Origin: Comamonas_C sp026954015
GTDB lineage: Bacteria; Pseudomonadota; Gammaproteobacteria; Burkholderiales; Burkholderiaceae_C
Direction of reading: 5' to 3'
Assembly (NCBI GenBank): GCA_035063785.1
Contig: JAPSFS010000007.1
Coordinates: 124,001 to 188,000 of the forward strand
Length of the DNA: 64,000 nt
Under the pieces are notes generated by a model, which was not told the origin of the DNA, did no database searches, and was given only the letters and a program-made list of their open reading frames with translations. This document shows positions 37,451 to 45,539 of this stretch, piece after piece. The position numbers and the translations under genes are program-made. Numbering within the stretch: position 1 is the stretch's first letter; every line of letters begins with the position of its first letter.

Positions 37451-37474
37451 CGCGGCGCGCCCCGCAGCCGTGGC

Positions 37475-38698
37475 TCAGTCGCGGTGCCGCAATGGGCTGT
37501 GCGCCTGCAGCGCGGCCTCGTAGCGCGCGACCGCTGTCGCCTCATCTTCGAGAAAGCTCGCGACCGCGCGTGCGAACGCCGGGTGCGCGAGCCAGTGGGC
37601 ACTGCTCGCCTGCGTCGGCAGAAGCGCGCGCGCGAGTTTGTGCTCCCCTTGCGCGCCGCCTTCGAAGCGCTGTACGCCGTGGGCTATGCACCAGGCTATC
37701 GGCTGGTAGTAGCACGCCTCGAAGTGCAGGCAATCCACGTGTTCCAGCGCTCCCCAATAGCGGCCGTAGGCGCTGCCGCCTTGCAGATCGTCCGGGTCGG
37801 TGCCGCAGGTGGTGGGCGTATCGACCGCGATCAGGCTGCAGGCGATGGGCGTGCCCGCGCGTTCGGCGACGAAGAGCACCCAGGGCTCGGGCAGCGTGGC
37901 CGCCATGCGCGTGAAGAAATCCCGCGTGAGGTAGGGCGGGTTGCCGTGCTCGTGATAGGTGTTTTCGTAGCAGCGGTAGAAGAAATCCCAGTCGTCCGTG
38001 GTGATCTGCCGGCCGCGCAGCACGCGGAAGCGGACGCCGGCCTGGGCGACGCGGCGGCGCTCCTGGCGGATTTTCTTGCGCTTGCCCTGCGACAGCGCGG
38101 CCAGGAAATCGTCGAAACCGGTGTACGTGCGTGCCCCTTCGGGGTGCTGGTTGTGCCAGTGGAACTGCACCGTGTGGCGCAGCATCAGCCCTGCGTCGGT
38201 GGCAACCGCGAGGTCATCGTCGGCCGCGAACAGCAGGTGCAGCGACGAGCAGCCTTGCCGTTCGCACCACGCGAGCAGGGCCTGCATCAACGCACGCCGC
38301 GCCGCTGCGTCTTGCGCCAGCAGCCGCGTGCCGGGCACCGGGGTAAAGGGCACGGCCACCACGGCCTTGGGGTAGTAGTGGAGCCCGTGGCGCGCGTAGG
38401 CGTCGGCCCAGGACCAGTCGAACACATATTCGCCGCGCGAGTGCGTCTTGCGATAGAGCATGCAGGCGGCCGCCAGCCCGTCGCCGTGCGTGAGCGTGAA
38501 GCAGTGCGCCGTCCAGCCCGTGCGCGTGGTGGCGCTGCCGCTCGCCTGCAGCGCCGCAAGGTAGGCGTGGCGCATGAATGGGGTGGGGCAGGGCTGGCGC
38601 GCAAGCAGCGCATCCCAGTCAGATGCCGCGACGCCGTCGATCGCGCCGTGCACCTGCAGCGTGTAGCCGGTGGAAGCGGGGGACATGGAACGCATCAT
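37475..38698 (-). CDS. FemAB-like GNAT N-acyltransferase (PF04339 type)
   Basis: 407 residues from the first of three close ATGs (38698; 38695 and 38686 are alternatives, none with a clear ribosome-binding site). The protein belongs to the family annotated as peptidogalycan biosynthesis/recognition or FemAB-like: FMRHAYLAALQASGS, GEYVFDWSWADAYARHGLHY, QGKRKKIRQERRRV, NTYHEHGNPPYLTRDFF and YGRYWGALEHVDCLHFEACY are characteristic. The double-GNAT fold suggests aminoacyl or acyl transfer, but no substrate is established. It is convergent with ppa, 24 bp apart. Confidence 0.88.
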   Translation of the reverse strand: MMRSMSPASTGYTLQVHGAIDGVAASDWDALLARQPCPTPFMRHAYLAALQASGSATTRTGWTAHCFTLTHGDGLAAACMLYRKTHSRGEYVFDWSWADAYARHGLHYYPKAVVAVPFTPVPGTRLLAQDAAARRALMQALLAWCERQGCSSLHLLFAADDDLAVATDAGLMLRHTVQFHWHNQHPEGARTYTGFDDFLAALSQGKRKKIRQERRRVAQAGVRFRVLRGRQITTDDWDFFYRCYENTYHEHGNPPYLTRDFFTRMAATLPEPWVLFVAERAGTPIACSLIAVDTPTTCGTDPDDLQGGSAYGRYWGALEHVDCLHFEACYYQPIAWCIAHGVQRFEGGAQGEHKLARALLPTQASSAHWLAHPAFARAVASFLEDEATAVARYEAALQAHSPLRHRD

Positions 38699-38816
38699 GC
38701 GCGAAGCGCTGCAGGCGTGCACCGTGATCGCGATAATGACAGACCTCGCCGCTGCCTGATCTGCCGCGTGGCGTTCGCGCGCTGGCGGATCGGGCCACAC
38801 GGCCGGACGGCCATGA

Positions 38817-38880
38817 ATATCAAGCAAAATACGGCTCCAAGCCTTATGTGGAAAGCGCTGGCAGCTCTCTTTTGAAGAGT
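38817..38880. repeat. Comamonadaceae-type intergenic repeat
   Basis: CGGCTCCAAGCCTTATG, GGAAAGCGCTGGCAGCTCTC and TTTTGAAGAGT. Matches the shared plan; it lies 60 bp upstream of the PII gene, inside the divergent promoter region. Confidence 0.7.
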
Positions 38881-38940
38881 TCGGGTGTCGCTGCCCGGCG
38901 TGCCCGCAAGCCACTTCAGGAACCCTCAGGAACTACCGCC

Positions 38941-39279
38941 ATGCAAATGCTCACTGCGATCATCAAGCCCTTCAAACTCGACGAGGTGCGCGAGGCGCTC
39001 GCCGACTGCGGTGTGACCGGACTGACGGTGACCGAGGTCAAGGGTTTCGGGCGCCAGAAGGGGCATACCGAGCTGTACCGCGGGGCGGAGTACGTCGTGG
39101 ACTTCCTGCCCAAGGTGAAGGTCGAGGTAGTCGTGCGCGACGAGGACGTGGAGCGTTGCGTGGATGCGATCGTCGCTGCGGCGCGCACCGGCAAGATCGG
39201 CGACGGCAAGATTTTCGTGAGTGCCGTGCAGCGCGCCATCCGCATCCGCACGGGCGAGCTCGACGAGGCTGCCGTCTGA
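38941..39279 (+). CDS. glnB: Nitrogen regulatory protein P-II
   Basis: 112 residues, the standard PII length. PII senses ATP/ADP and 2-oxoglutarate and controls glutamine synthetase adenylylation and NtrB. The T-loop HTELYRGAEYVVDF contains Tyr51, the uridylylation site; KPFKLDEVREAL and TGKIGDGKIFV complete the ligand site. GlnB and GlnK cannot be separated by sequence; no amtB follows, which favours GlnB. The repeat copy at 38817 lies in its upstream region. Confidence 0.93.
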   Translation: MQMLTAIIKPFKLDEVREALADCGVTGLTVTEVKGFGRQKGHTELYRGAEYVVDFLPKVKVEVVVRDEDVERCVDAIVAAARTGKIGDGKIFVSAVQRAIRIRTGELDEAAV

Positions 39280-39297
39280 AGCGGACCCGAGGCGCGG

Positions 39298-39861
39298 TCA
39301 GCCCGCGCGTGCTGCAGCCGTCAGTGCCTGCAGCAGCGTGTGCGGGTCGTCCCCTACGCGCACCAGGTTCATCTGCCACGCGTCCATGAACCCGCAGCCC
39401 TGCGCGTGGCGCAGAAAGTCGAACATCTGCGTGTAATAACCGTCGGCATCGAGCACGCCGACCGGCTTGTCGTGGTAGCCGAGCTGGCGCCAGGTCCAGA
39501 TCTCGAACAATTCCTCCAGCGTGCCGATACCGCCGGGCAGCGCCACGAAGGCGTCGCTGCGCTCGGCCATCAGCGCCTTGCGCTCGTGCATGCTGGTGAC
39601 GATGTGCAGCTCGTCGCAGAGCCGGTTGGCGAGTTCCTTGTCCACCAGCGACTGCGGAATGATGCCGACGACCCGCCCACCGGCGACGCGCGTGGCTTCG
39701 GCGACGGTGCCCATCAGGCCGCTGCAGCCGCCGCCGTACACGAGCTGCCCCCCGCGCTCGCCGATCCACTGCCCGACGGTGGTGGCGAGTTCGGCAAAAC
39801 GGCCGTTCGTGCCCGGGCGCGAGCCCAGATAGACGCAGATCGAGAACGCGGGTGTAGTCAT
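39298..39861 (-). CDS. LOG-family protein (TIGR00730, nucleoside 5'-monophosphate phosphoribohydrolase type)
   Basis: 187 residues. The motif PGGIGTLEELFE and YGGGCSGLMGTVAEA define the LOG / lysine decarboxylase-like family; characterised members release the base from AMP or cytokinin nucleotides. SMHERKALMAERSDAFVALP holds the conserved Arg and Lys. It is the last gene of the six-gene sigma-factor unit and overlaps dgkA by 4 bp. A nucleotide-cleaning or cytokinin-forming role is inference. Confidence 0.9.
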   Translation of the reverse strand: MTTPAFSICVYLGSRPGTNGRFAELATTVGQWIGERGGQLVYGGGCSGLMGTVAEATRVAGGRVVGIIPQSLVDKELANRLCDELHIVTSMHERKALMAERSDAFVALPGGIGTLEELFEIWTWRQLGYHDKPVGVLDADGYYTQMFDFLRHAQGCGFMDAWQMNLVRVGDDPHTLLQALTAAARAG

Positions 39862-40259
39862 ATGAGGAATTTGAAGCCCAGGGCGGCTGCCCAGACGCCG
39901 CCGCACCAGAGCAGCGCCAGCAGCACGGCTGCACTGCCCAGATCCTTGGCGCGCTCGGACAGCGGGTGCAGCTCGGCGCCGATGCGGTCAATCGCGGCCT
40001 CGACGGCGGAATTGAGCAGTTCGGTCACCAGCACGAGCACGACCGAGCCGGTGAGCAGCGCGGTCTGCACCCAGTCGGCGCCGACCCAGAACGACAGCGG
40101 CACGAGCACGATCGCCAGGCACGCTTCCTGGCGAAAGGCCTTTTCTCCCCACGCAGCGCGCAGACCGGCGAGCGAGTAGCCCAGCGCGTGCCAGAGCCGG
40201 TTCAGGCCCGTGCGCTGCTTGTGCGGGTGGGAAGGGGCAGGGGTGGAGGGCTGGTCCAT
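39858..40259 (-). CDS. dgkA: Diacylglycerol kinase
   Basis: 133 residues with three membrane helices. DgkA phosphorylates diacylglycerol released by membrane-derived glycan or lipid A modification. The active-site signature ELLNSAVEAAIDRIGAELHP and LSERAKDLGSAAV are intact; RLWHALGYSLAGLRAAWGEK is the surface helix. Overlaps the LOG gene and lies 6 bp after the RDD gene. Note that an EptA homologue, whose reaction releases diacylglycerol, is encoded in the same window but far away. Confidence 0.94.
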   Translation of the reverse strand: MDQPSTPAPSHPHKQRTGLNRLWHALGYSLAGLRAAWGEKAFRQEACLAIVLVPLSFWVGADWVQTALLTGSVVLVLVTELLNSAVEAAIDRIGAELHPLSERAKDLGSAAVLLALLWCGGVWAAALGFKFLI

Positions 40260-40265
40260 GCGGGC

Positions 40266-40832
40266 TCAACGGCGGGTGCGGTCTTTGCCGGGTGTGCGGG
40301 TGTCGTCGACGAGCCGCGTGCCCGCGAGCGCATCGTGCCAGAACTGCCCCAGGGGATGCAGGCGGCTTGCGAGCGCCCACGCGACGATCCACAGCACGAG
40401 CAGCGCGAGCGTGGTGAGCAGCGGCAGGCCCAGGCTGTAGGCGGCCAGCGGTGGCAAGAACCACAGCCAGCTCAGCAGGTAGCGCACGACGGCGCGCGGC
40501 TGCGTCAGCGGCGCGCCCGCGGCGTCCACCACGCGAATGCGCCAGGTCTTCTGCGCCAGCGTTTGTCCGCGCGACCAGAACCACCCGAAGTAGACACCCA
40601 GCATCACGAAGAGATAGGCCATGCGCAGGCCGCGGTGCGCGAGCGCGTGGCGTGACTGGCTCAGGGTATCGAAGAGGTAGTCGGCGATGAATACCAGGCC
40701 GAAGAGCAGCACGCCGTCGTAGAGCCAGCTTGCCATGCGGCGCCAGAGCGCGGGCGCCTGCAGGCTGGGGCGGCTACCGGCTGGTGCCTGCGCCAGCGGT
40801 GGGTGGGGTTGGGACGTGGAGCTCGGTGGCAT
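40266..40832 (-). CDS. RDD family membrane protein
   Basis: 188 residues. After a Pro/Ser-rich N-terminus (1-28), PALWRRMASWLYDGVLLFGLVF is the RDD start, with Arg and Asp in the expected helix. Three to four membrane helices follow, with GQTLAQKTWRIRVVD and the end FWHDALAGTRLV, both family hallmarks. RDD proteins are proposed transporters or membrane accessory proteins. It starts 23 bp after the DUF3106 gene and ends 6 bp before dgkA. Confidence 0.88.
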   Translation of the reverse strand: MPPSSTSQPHPPLAQAPAGSRPSLQAPALWRRMASWLYDGVLLFGLVFIADYLFDTLSQSRHALAHRGLRMAYLFVMLGVYFGWFWSRGQTLAQKTWRIRVVDAAGAPLTQPRAVVRYLLSWLWFLPPLAAYSLGLPLLTTLALLVLWIVAWALASRLHPLGQFWHDALAGTRLVDDTRTPGKDRTRR

Positions 40833-40855
40833 GGGCGGCGGGGTGGCGCCGCGCA

Positions 40856-41704
40856 CTACAGCGGCGGGTCTGCGTCGGCGGCGGGTTCGTGGGTCTCGTG
40901 CCCTTCGGCCGGCGGCGCCGCTTCGGGGGTCAGCGCGGGCAGTGGCGTCGCGGGCGCGGTGGGGGTGAGCACCGGGGCCGTTTCTACCACAGCGGTCGCG
41001 GGCTCCGCGGTTCGCGCGGGCACGGGTACCGGAACGAGGTCTTCCACCGGGGGCAGGATCTTGGGCGGGTTGGGTTTGGCGCCCCCCGCACCGCTGGCCG
41101 CCGGCACGCGGGCGAACTTGCGCTGGGGCACCGGATGCACGGCGGTGGCTGCGCCCTGGGGCGGCGGGGCGGCGCGCGAGGCGAATTCCTTTTTCTGGTC
41201 CTGGCTCAGCGCCTGGTAGGCCTCCCACTGCTCCTGTTTGACCGGCGCGTCCAGTTTCTTCGTGACCGCGTAGTTCAGCCGGGCCCGGCTGCGCTGTGCG
41301 GGCGTGAGATTGGCCCAAGCGGTCATGCGCTCCTGCATCTTGGCCTGGTTGGCCTTGGAGAGCTTCCTGAAACCCGCGGCCAGGGACATCCAGCGGCGCT
41401 TTTGTCCTTCGGTGAGCGTGCTCCAGTGGGGTTCGAGCGGCGCCAGCGCCTGCTGCTGCGCGGCACTCAGCGCCGACCAGAGCGGGCCGGCTTCAACTAC
41501 CAGCGAACTTGCGATCGGCGGCGTGGGCAGCACCACGGGCGGCACGCTACGCGCCACCGGCAGCACGACCTTGGGAAGTGCACGCACGTGCATCATTGCC
41601 CACCAGCCCCCCGCCGCCAACAAGCCCCACAACACGAGCGACAGGCCGATGGCTGCCGTCAGTGCGAGGTGTCGTGTGCCAGGTGTGGGGGCGGGTGCCG
41701 GCAT
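40856..41704 (-). CDS. DUF3106 protein: membrane-anchored, repeated L[ST]xxQ motifs
   Basis: 282 residues. One N-terminal membrane helix (about 17-37) leaves the rest in the periplasm. Residues 75-175 are helical with five related motifs: LSAAQ (79-83), LTEGQ (97-101), LSKANQ (115-120), LTPAQ (133-137) and LSQDQ (166-170), spaced by Trp-rich helices. This is reminiscent of the LTxxQ motif of Spy/CpxP and of periplasmic metal or stress sensors. Residues 195-282 are a Pro/Ala-rich, low-complexity tail. The family has no assigned function. It is 6 bp after the DUF3619 gene. Confidence 0.88.
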   Translation of the reverse strand: MPAPAPTPGTRHLALTAAIGLSLVLWGLLAAGGWWAMMHVRALPKVVLPVARSVPPVVLPTPPIASSLVVEAGPLWSALSAAQQQALAPLEPHWSTLTEGQKRRWMSLAAGFRKLSKANQAKMQERMTAWANLTPAQRSRARLNYAVTKKLDAPVKQEQWEAYQALSQDQKKEFASRAAPPPQGAATAVHPVPQRKFARVPAASGAGGAKPNPPKILPPVEDLVPVPVPARTAEPATAVVETAPVLTPTAPATPLPALTPEAAPPAEGHETHEPAADADPPL

Positions 41705-41710
41705 GCAGTC

Positions 41711-42175
41711 TCAGTGCGGCGCGTTCGGGCCGGTGCGACTGGATTTGATGAATTGCACGAAACCCGGGTCGGCGTAGGCCGACGGCGGCAGTTCGTCGGT
41801 AAGCAGCGCGGTGTCGACCTCGGTGATTTCGCTGCTGATGCTTTCGGCCTGGGTCTGGTGCACCCACGCAAGGCCCACGAGCAGCGCCGCCAGCCATGCC
41901 ACCGAAATCACCGAGCGCCACCACGACCCGCCTTCGCCGCCACCCAGCGCCAACTCCGGCCCCTGCCCATGCGCCGTCGCGGCTGCGGGGCGCAGGTGGA
42001 TCACCGGTTGCGCCGCGGGGCGCTTGCGCTGCGCCAGCGCCTGCATGCGCGCCGCGCGCAGGCGTTCGGAGACGTCATACGGCAACGCGTCCGCTGCCTG
42101 CGACAGGCGCGCCGCGACGCGCTGGCCGAACTCGTCGGCGGTCATCGTGCTGGAGGGCAATGCGGTCTGGTTCAT
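41711..42175 (-). CDS. DUF3619 protein, single membrane helix; candidate anti-sigma factor
   Basis: 154 residues. A cytoplasmic N-terminal part (1-85; TADEFGQRVAARLSQAADAL and VSERLRAARMQALAQRK), one membrane helix (87-105, RSVISVAWLAALLVGLAWV) and a periplasmic end of about 45 residues. It overlaps the sigma factor gene by 4 bp, the classical place of an anti-sigma factor. There is no zinc-binding HxxxCxxC motif, so it would be a non-ZAS type. The anti-sigma role is inference from topology and position; the family itself is uncharacterised. Confidence 0.85.
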   Translation of the reverse strand: MNQTALPSSTMTADEFGQRVAARLSQAADALPYDVSERLRAARMQALAQRKRPAAQPVIHLRPAAATAHGQGPELALGGGEGGSWWRSVISVAWLAALLVGLAWVHQTQAESISSEITEVDTALLTDELPPSAYADPGFVQFIKSSRTGPNAPH

Positions 42176-42747
42176 GGTGCGATCCCCTGGGCCTTGAGCA
42201 GTTTGCCGAGCGTTTGCACGGCACGAAAGCAGTGGGTCTTGACGCTGCCTTCCGAGCAGCCCATCGCGGCTGCGGTTTCTGTTACATCCATCTCTTCCCA
42301 GTAACGCATCAAAAAAGCCTCGCGTTGACGAGGGGGCAATTTCTGTATCGCCGCCTCGATCGCCTCAAACGTCTGCGTGCGCCGCACGGCGTCTTCGGCG
42401 CTCTGGGTTTCCTGAGTCTCTGATTGTGCCGGGAAGTGGTAGGTTTCCAGCAGATCGAAATCCTGCCCGTCGTCCGCCGGGCCTTCGAAATCGCTCATGT
42501 TGGAAAACAGCGCCCGGCGCGTCTTCTGGCGCCGGAACCAGTCCAGCGTGCAGTTCGAGAGAATCCGCTGGAACAGCATCGGCAGCTCGGCCGGGGGCTT
42601 GTCGCCGTAGTGCACCGACAGCTTGAGCATGCTGTCCTGCACGATGTCCAGCGCCGCCTCGTCGTCGCGTACGTGATAGACCGTGCGCTTGTATGCACGT
42701 CTTTCCACGCCCTTGAGGAAGTCGGAGAGCTCTTGTTCAGTGGCCAA
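42172..42747 (-). CDS. RNA polymerase sigma factor, ECF-like sigma-70 family
   Basis: 191 residues. Region 2 (DDEAALDIVQDSMLKLSVHY, PMLFQRILSNCTLDWFRRQK) binds the core and the -10; region 4 (LPPRQREAFLMRYWEEMDV, ETAAAMGCSEGSVKTHCFRA) is the helix-turn-helix for the -35. The linker of about 45 residues is acidic. No ATG is available in frame near the family start, so TTG at 42747 is used, which suggests weak translation. It heads a unit with DUF3619, DUF3106, RDD, dgkA and a LOG gene, all with overlaps or gaps of at most 23 bp. Confidence 0.92.
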   Translation of the reverse strand: MATEQELSDFLKGVERRAYKRTVYHVRDDEAALDIVQDSMLKLSVHYGDKPPAELPMLFQRILSNCTLDWFRRQKTRRALFSNMSDFEGPADDGQDFDLLETYHFPAQSETQETQSAEDAVRRTQTFEAIEAAIQKLPPRQREAFLMRYWEEMDVTETAAAMGCSEGSVKTHCFRAVQTLGKLLKAQGIAP

Positions 42748-42833
42748 AAGACGAAAGATCCCGCTGAGGGGAGCGATAGCGCTGGTGCAACCCGCATGAA
42801 TTATCCCATCGCGCTGCCGATTTCACGCGGCCC

Positions 42834-42863
42834 CTGCACAAACCGTTTGTGCAGTGCAATAAT
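42834..42863 (+). promoter_or_regulatory. Perfect dyad and -10 in the sigma factor / ilvB divergent region
   Basis: CTGCACAAA and TTTGTGCAG (42834-42842, 42846-42854) are 9-bp perfect arms around CCG. AATAAT at 42858-42863 is a possible -10 for ilvB, so the dyad covers the -35. It may be an operator for ilvBHC, the sigma gene, or both. The remaining 150 bp to the ilvB start show no further clear signal. Confidence 0.5.
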
Positions 42864-43015
42864 GGCGCCCTACTTTCAACGAAGCAAACGGGTCCCGGTT
42901 CGGCGCATACCTGTCGACGCCCATGGCCGAGGCCTCAAGTTCCAACGCCGCCCCACAAGGGCTGGCCCGAGGAGCACCCACGGTTTTTCGTCAGAGAAAT
43001 TCACAAAGGTTGATC

Positions 43016-44815
43016 ATGGAAATCTCCAAAGCCGAATTGACGTCGGCAGCCGCGGCTGCCAGCGGGGCATCCCAGCGAGCCGGCGCCTGCGGGCCGGTCG
43101 AACTCATGGGCGCCGAAATCCTCGTGCGCGCGCTGCAGGCCGAGGGCGTGCGTTACATCTGGGGTTACCCGGGTGGCGCGGTGCTCTACATCTATGACGC
43201 GCTGTACCAGCAAGACACGATAGAGCACGTGCTGGTGCGCCACGAACAGGCGGCCGTGCACGCCGCCGATGGCTATGCGCGCGCCACCGGCGACGTGGGC
43301 GTCGCGCTCGTGACCTCGGGCCCGGGCCTCACCAACGCGGTCACCGGCATTGCCACGGCCTACATGGATTCGATCCCGATGGTGGTGATCGCAGGGCAGG
43401 TGCCGACAGCGGCGATCGGGCTCGATGCGTTCCAGGAATGCGACACCGTCGGCATCACGCGCCCGGTGGTCAAGCACAACTTCCTCGTGAAGGATGTGCG
43501 CGACCTGGCGCTGACGCTCAAGAAGGCGTTTCACATCGCGCGCACCGGCCGCCCCGGCCCGGTGGTGGTGGACATTCCCAAGGACGTCTCCCTCAACAAG
43601 ACGCAGTTCGCTGGCTATCCCGAGACCATCGAGATGCGCTCGTACAACCCGGTCAAGAAGGGCCACGCGGGGCAGATCCGCAAGGCGCTGCAACTGCTGC
43701 TGGCGGCCAAGCGCCCCTACATCTATACCGGCGGCGGCGTGCTGCTGGCGAATGCGTGCCAGGAGTTGCGCACGCTGGTCGACCTGCTCGGCTCCCCGGT
43801 CACGCACACGCTCATGGGCCTGGGCGCATATCCGGCGAGCGACCGCAAGTTTCTCGGCATGCTGGGCATGCACGGCACCTACGAGGCCAACAACGCGATG
43901 CAGAACTGCGACGTGCTGCTGGCCGTGGGCGCGCGCTTCGACGACCGCGTGATCGGCAACACCAAGCACTTCGCGCAGAAGGAACGCAAGATCATCCACA
44001 TCGACATCGACCCGTCGAGCATCTCCAAGCGCGTGCGCGTGGACGTGCCCATCGTGGGCGACGTGAAGGAGGTCATGACCGAGCTGATCTCGATGGTGCG
44101 CGACGCAGCCACGCGGCCCGACGCAAAAGCGCTGGCCGCATGGTGGAAGCAGATCGAGGAGTGGCGCGCGCGCGACTGTCTGCACTACGACCGCGGCAAC
44201 ACCGAGGTCATCAAGCCGCAGTACGTCGTGGAGACGCTGTGGAACATGACCAGGGACGCGGACGCCTACATCACCTCCGACGTGGGTCAGCACCAGATGT
44301 GGGCCGCGCAGTACTACCGCTTCGACGAGCCGCGGCGCTGGATCAATTCCGGCGGGCTGGGCACGATGGGCGTGGGCATCCCGTATGCCATGGGCATCAA
44401 GCTGGCCAAGCCCGAGAGCGAGGTGTTCTGCATCACCGGCGAAGGCTCGGTGCAGATGAACATCCAGGAGCTCTCCACCTGCCTGCAGTACAACACGCCG
44501 ATCAAGATCGTCGCGCTAAACAACCGCTACCTGGGCATGGTGCGCCAGTGGCAGGAGATCCAGTACGCCGGGCGCTACAGCCAGACCTACATGGACGCGC
44601 TGCCCAATTTCGTGAAACTCGCCGAGGCCTATGGCCACGTGGGCCTGCTGGTCGAGCGCCCGCAGGACGTGGAAGGCGCGCTGCGCGAGGCGCGTCGGCT
44701 CAAGGACCGCACGGTGTTTCTCGACGTCCGCACCGACCCCACCGAGAACGTCTTTCCCATGGTGCAGCCGGGCAAGGGCATCACCGAGATGCTGCTGGGT
44801 TCCGAAGATCTTTGA
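43016..44815 (+). CDS. ilvB: Acetolactate synthase, large (catalytic) subunit
   Basis: 599 residues. A ThDP/FAD enzyme making acetolactate or acetohydroxybutyrate for Val, Leu and Ile. YIWGYPGGAVLYIYDALY and the catalytic Glu in VRHEQAAVHAADGYARATG are present, followed by VTSGPGLTNAVTGIATAY. The ThDP motif GEGSVQMNIQELST has Glu where most family members have GDGSFQM, a conservative change. AAAGG at 43005 supports the ATG at 43016 (MEISKAELTS) over upstream codons. It heads ilvB-ilvH-ilvC. Confidence 0.95.
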   Translation: MEISKAELTSAAAAASGASQRAGACGPVELMGAEILVRALQAEGVRYIWGYPGGAVLYIYDALYQQDTIEHVLVRHEQAAVHAADGYARATGDVGVALVTSGPGLTNAVTGIATAYMDSIPMVVIAGQVPTAAIGLDAFQECDTVGITRPVVKHNFLVKDVRDLALTLKKAFHIARTGRPGPVVVDIPKDVSLNKTQFAGYPETIEMRSYNPVKKGHAGQIRKALQLLLAAKRPYIYTGGGVLLANACQELRTLVDLLGSPVTHTLMGLGAYPASDRKFLGMLGMHGTYEANNAMQNCDVLLAVGARFDDRVIGNTKHFAQKERKIIHIDIDPSSISKRVRVDVPIVGDVKEVMTELISMVRDAATRPDAKALAAWWKQIEEWRARDCLHYDRGNTEVIKPQYVVETLWNMTRDADAYITSDVGQHQMWAAQYYRFDEPRRWINSGGLGTMGVGIPYAMGIKLAKPESEVFCITGEGSVQMNIQELSTCLQYNTPIKIVALNNRYLGMVRQWQEIQYAGRYSQTYMDALPNFVKLAEAYGHVGLLVERPQDVEGALREARRLKDRTVFLDVRTDPTENVFPMVQPGKGITEMLLGSEDL

Positions 44816-44817
44816 GG

Positions 44818-44879
44818 GAAATAGCGCTCCAGCCCTTGCTGGATGGGCGCGAACAGCTATTTTTGAAATAGCATTTTGA
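44818..44879. repeat. Comamonadaceae-type intergenic repeat between ilvB and ilvH
   Basis: AAATAGCGCTCCAGCCC, TTGCTGGATGGGCGCG and AACAGCTATTTTTGAAATAG. The ends AAATAGC and GCTATTT are exact inverted repeats, and CCAGC/GCTGG pair inside. It begins directly after the ilvB stop codon and sits within the operon. Confidence 0.75.
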
Positions 44880-44997
44880 CGAATCTATTGCCTGCCGAGC
44901 CGGGCCCTTACCGGGGCACGGGGAGGGCAGCGAAAAACGGCAGTTTTCCGCGACCACTGGTTGATCGTGCTGTCGTCGCGAAAAGAGGAATCTCATC

Positions 44998-45489
44998 ATG
45001 AAACACATCATTGCCGTTTTGCTGGAAAACGAACCTGGCGCGCTCTCGCGCGTGGTGGCGCTGTTTTCCGCCCGTGGATACAACATCGAGTCGCTCACCG
45101 TGGCGCCCACCGAGGATGCGTCGCTCTCGCGCATGACCATCCAGACGCATGGCTCGGAGGAGGTGATCGAGCAGATCACCAAGCACCTGAACCGCCTCAT
45201 CGAGGTGGTCAAGGTGGTCGACCTGAGCGAAGGCGCCTACGCCGAGCGCGAGCTCATGATGGTCAAGGTGCGGGCCGTGGGCAAGGAGCGCGAGGAGCTC
45301 AAGCGCATGGCCGACATCTTCCGTGGCCGCATCATCGACGTGACCGAAAAGAGCTACACCATCGAGATCACCGGCGACCAGCAGAAAACCGAGGCGTTTT
45401 TGCAGGCCATCGACCGCTCGGCGATACTCGAGACCGTTCGCACGGGCCTGAGCGGCATTGGCCGCGGCGAACGCGTGCTGCGCGTCTGA
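44998..45489 (+). CDS. ilvH: Acetolactate synthase, small (regulatory) subunit
   Basis: 163 residues. Binds valine and gives feedback control to IlvB. The ACT domain ENEPGALSRVVALFSARGYN is at the N-terminus, followed by the C-terminal regulatory domain (ELMMVKVRAVG, RGRIIDVTEKSYTIEITG). AGAGGAA precedes the start by 8 bp. The 182-bp gap to ilvB holds the repeat element. Confidence 0.96.
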   Translation: MKHIIAVLLENEPGALSRVVALFSARGYNIESLTVAPTEDASLSRMTIQTHGSEEVIEQITKHLNRLIEVVKVVDLSEGAYAERELMMVKVRAVGKEREELKRMADIFRGRIIDVTEKSYTIEITGDQQKTEAFLQAIDRSAILETVRTGLSGIGRGERVLRV

Positions 45490-45539
45490 TTTTTCTTTCA
45501 CATCCCAATTCCCCCAAATAAATTTCAACCGGAGCGACC

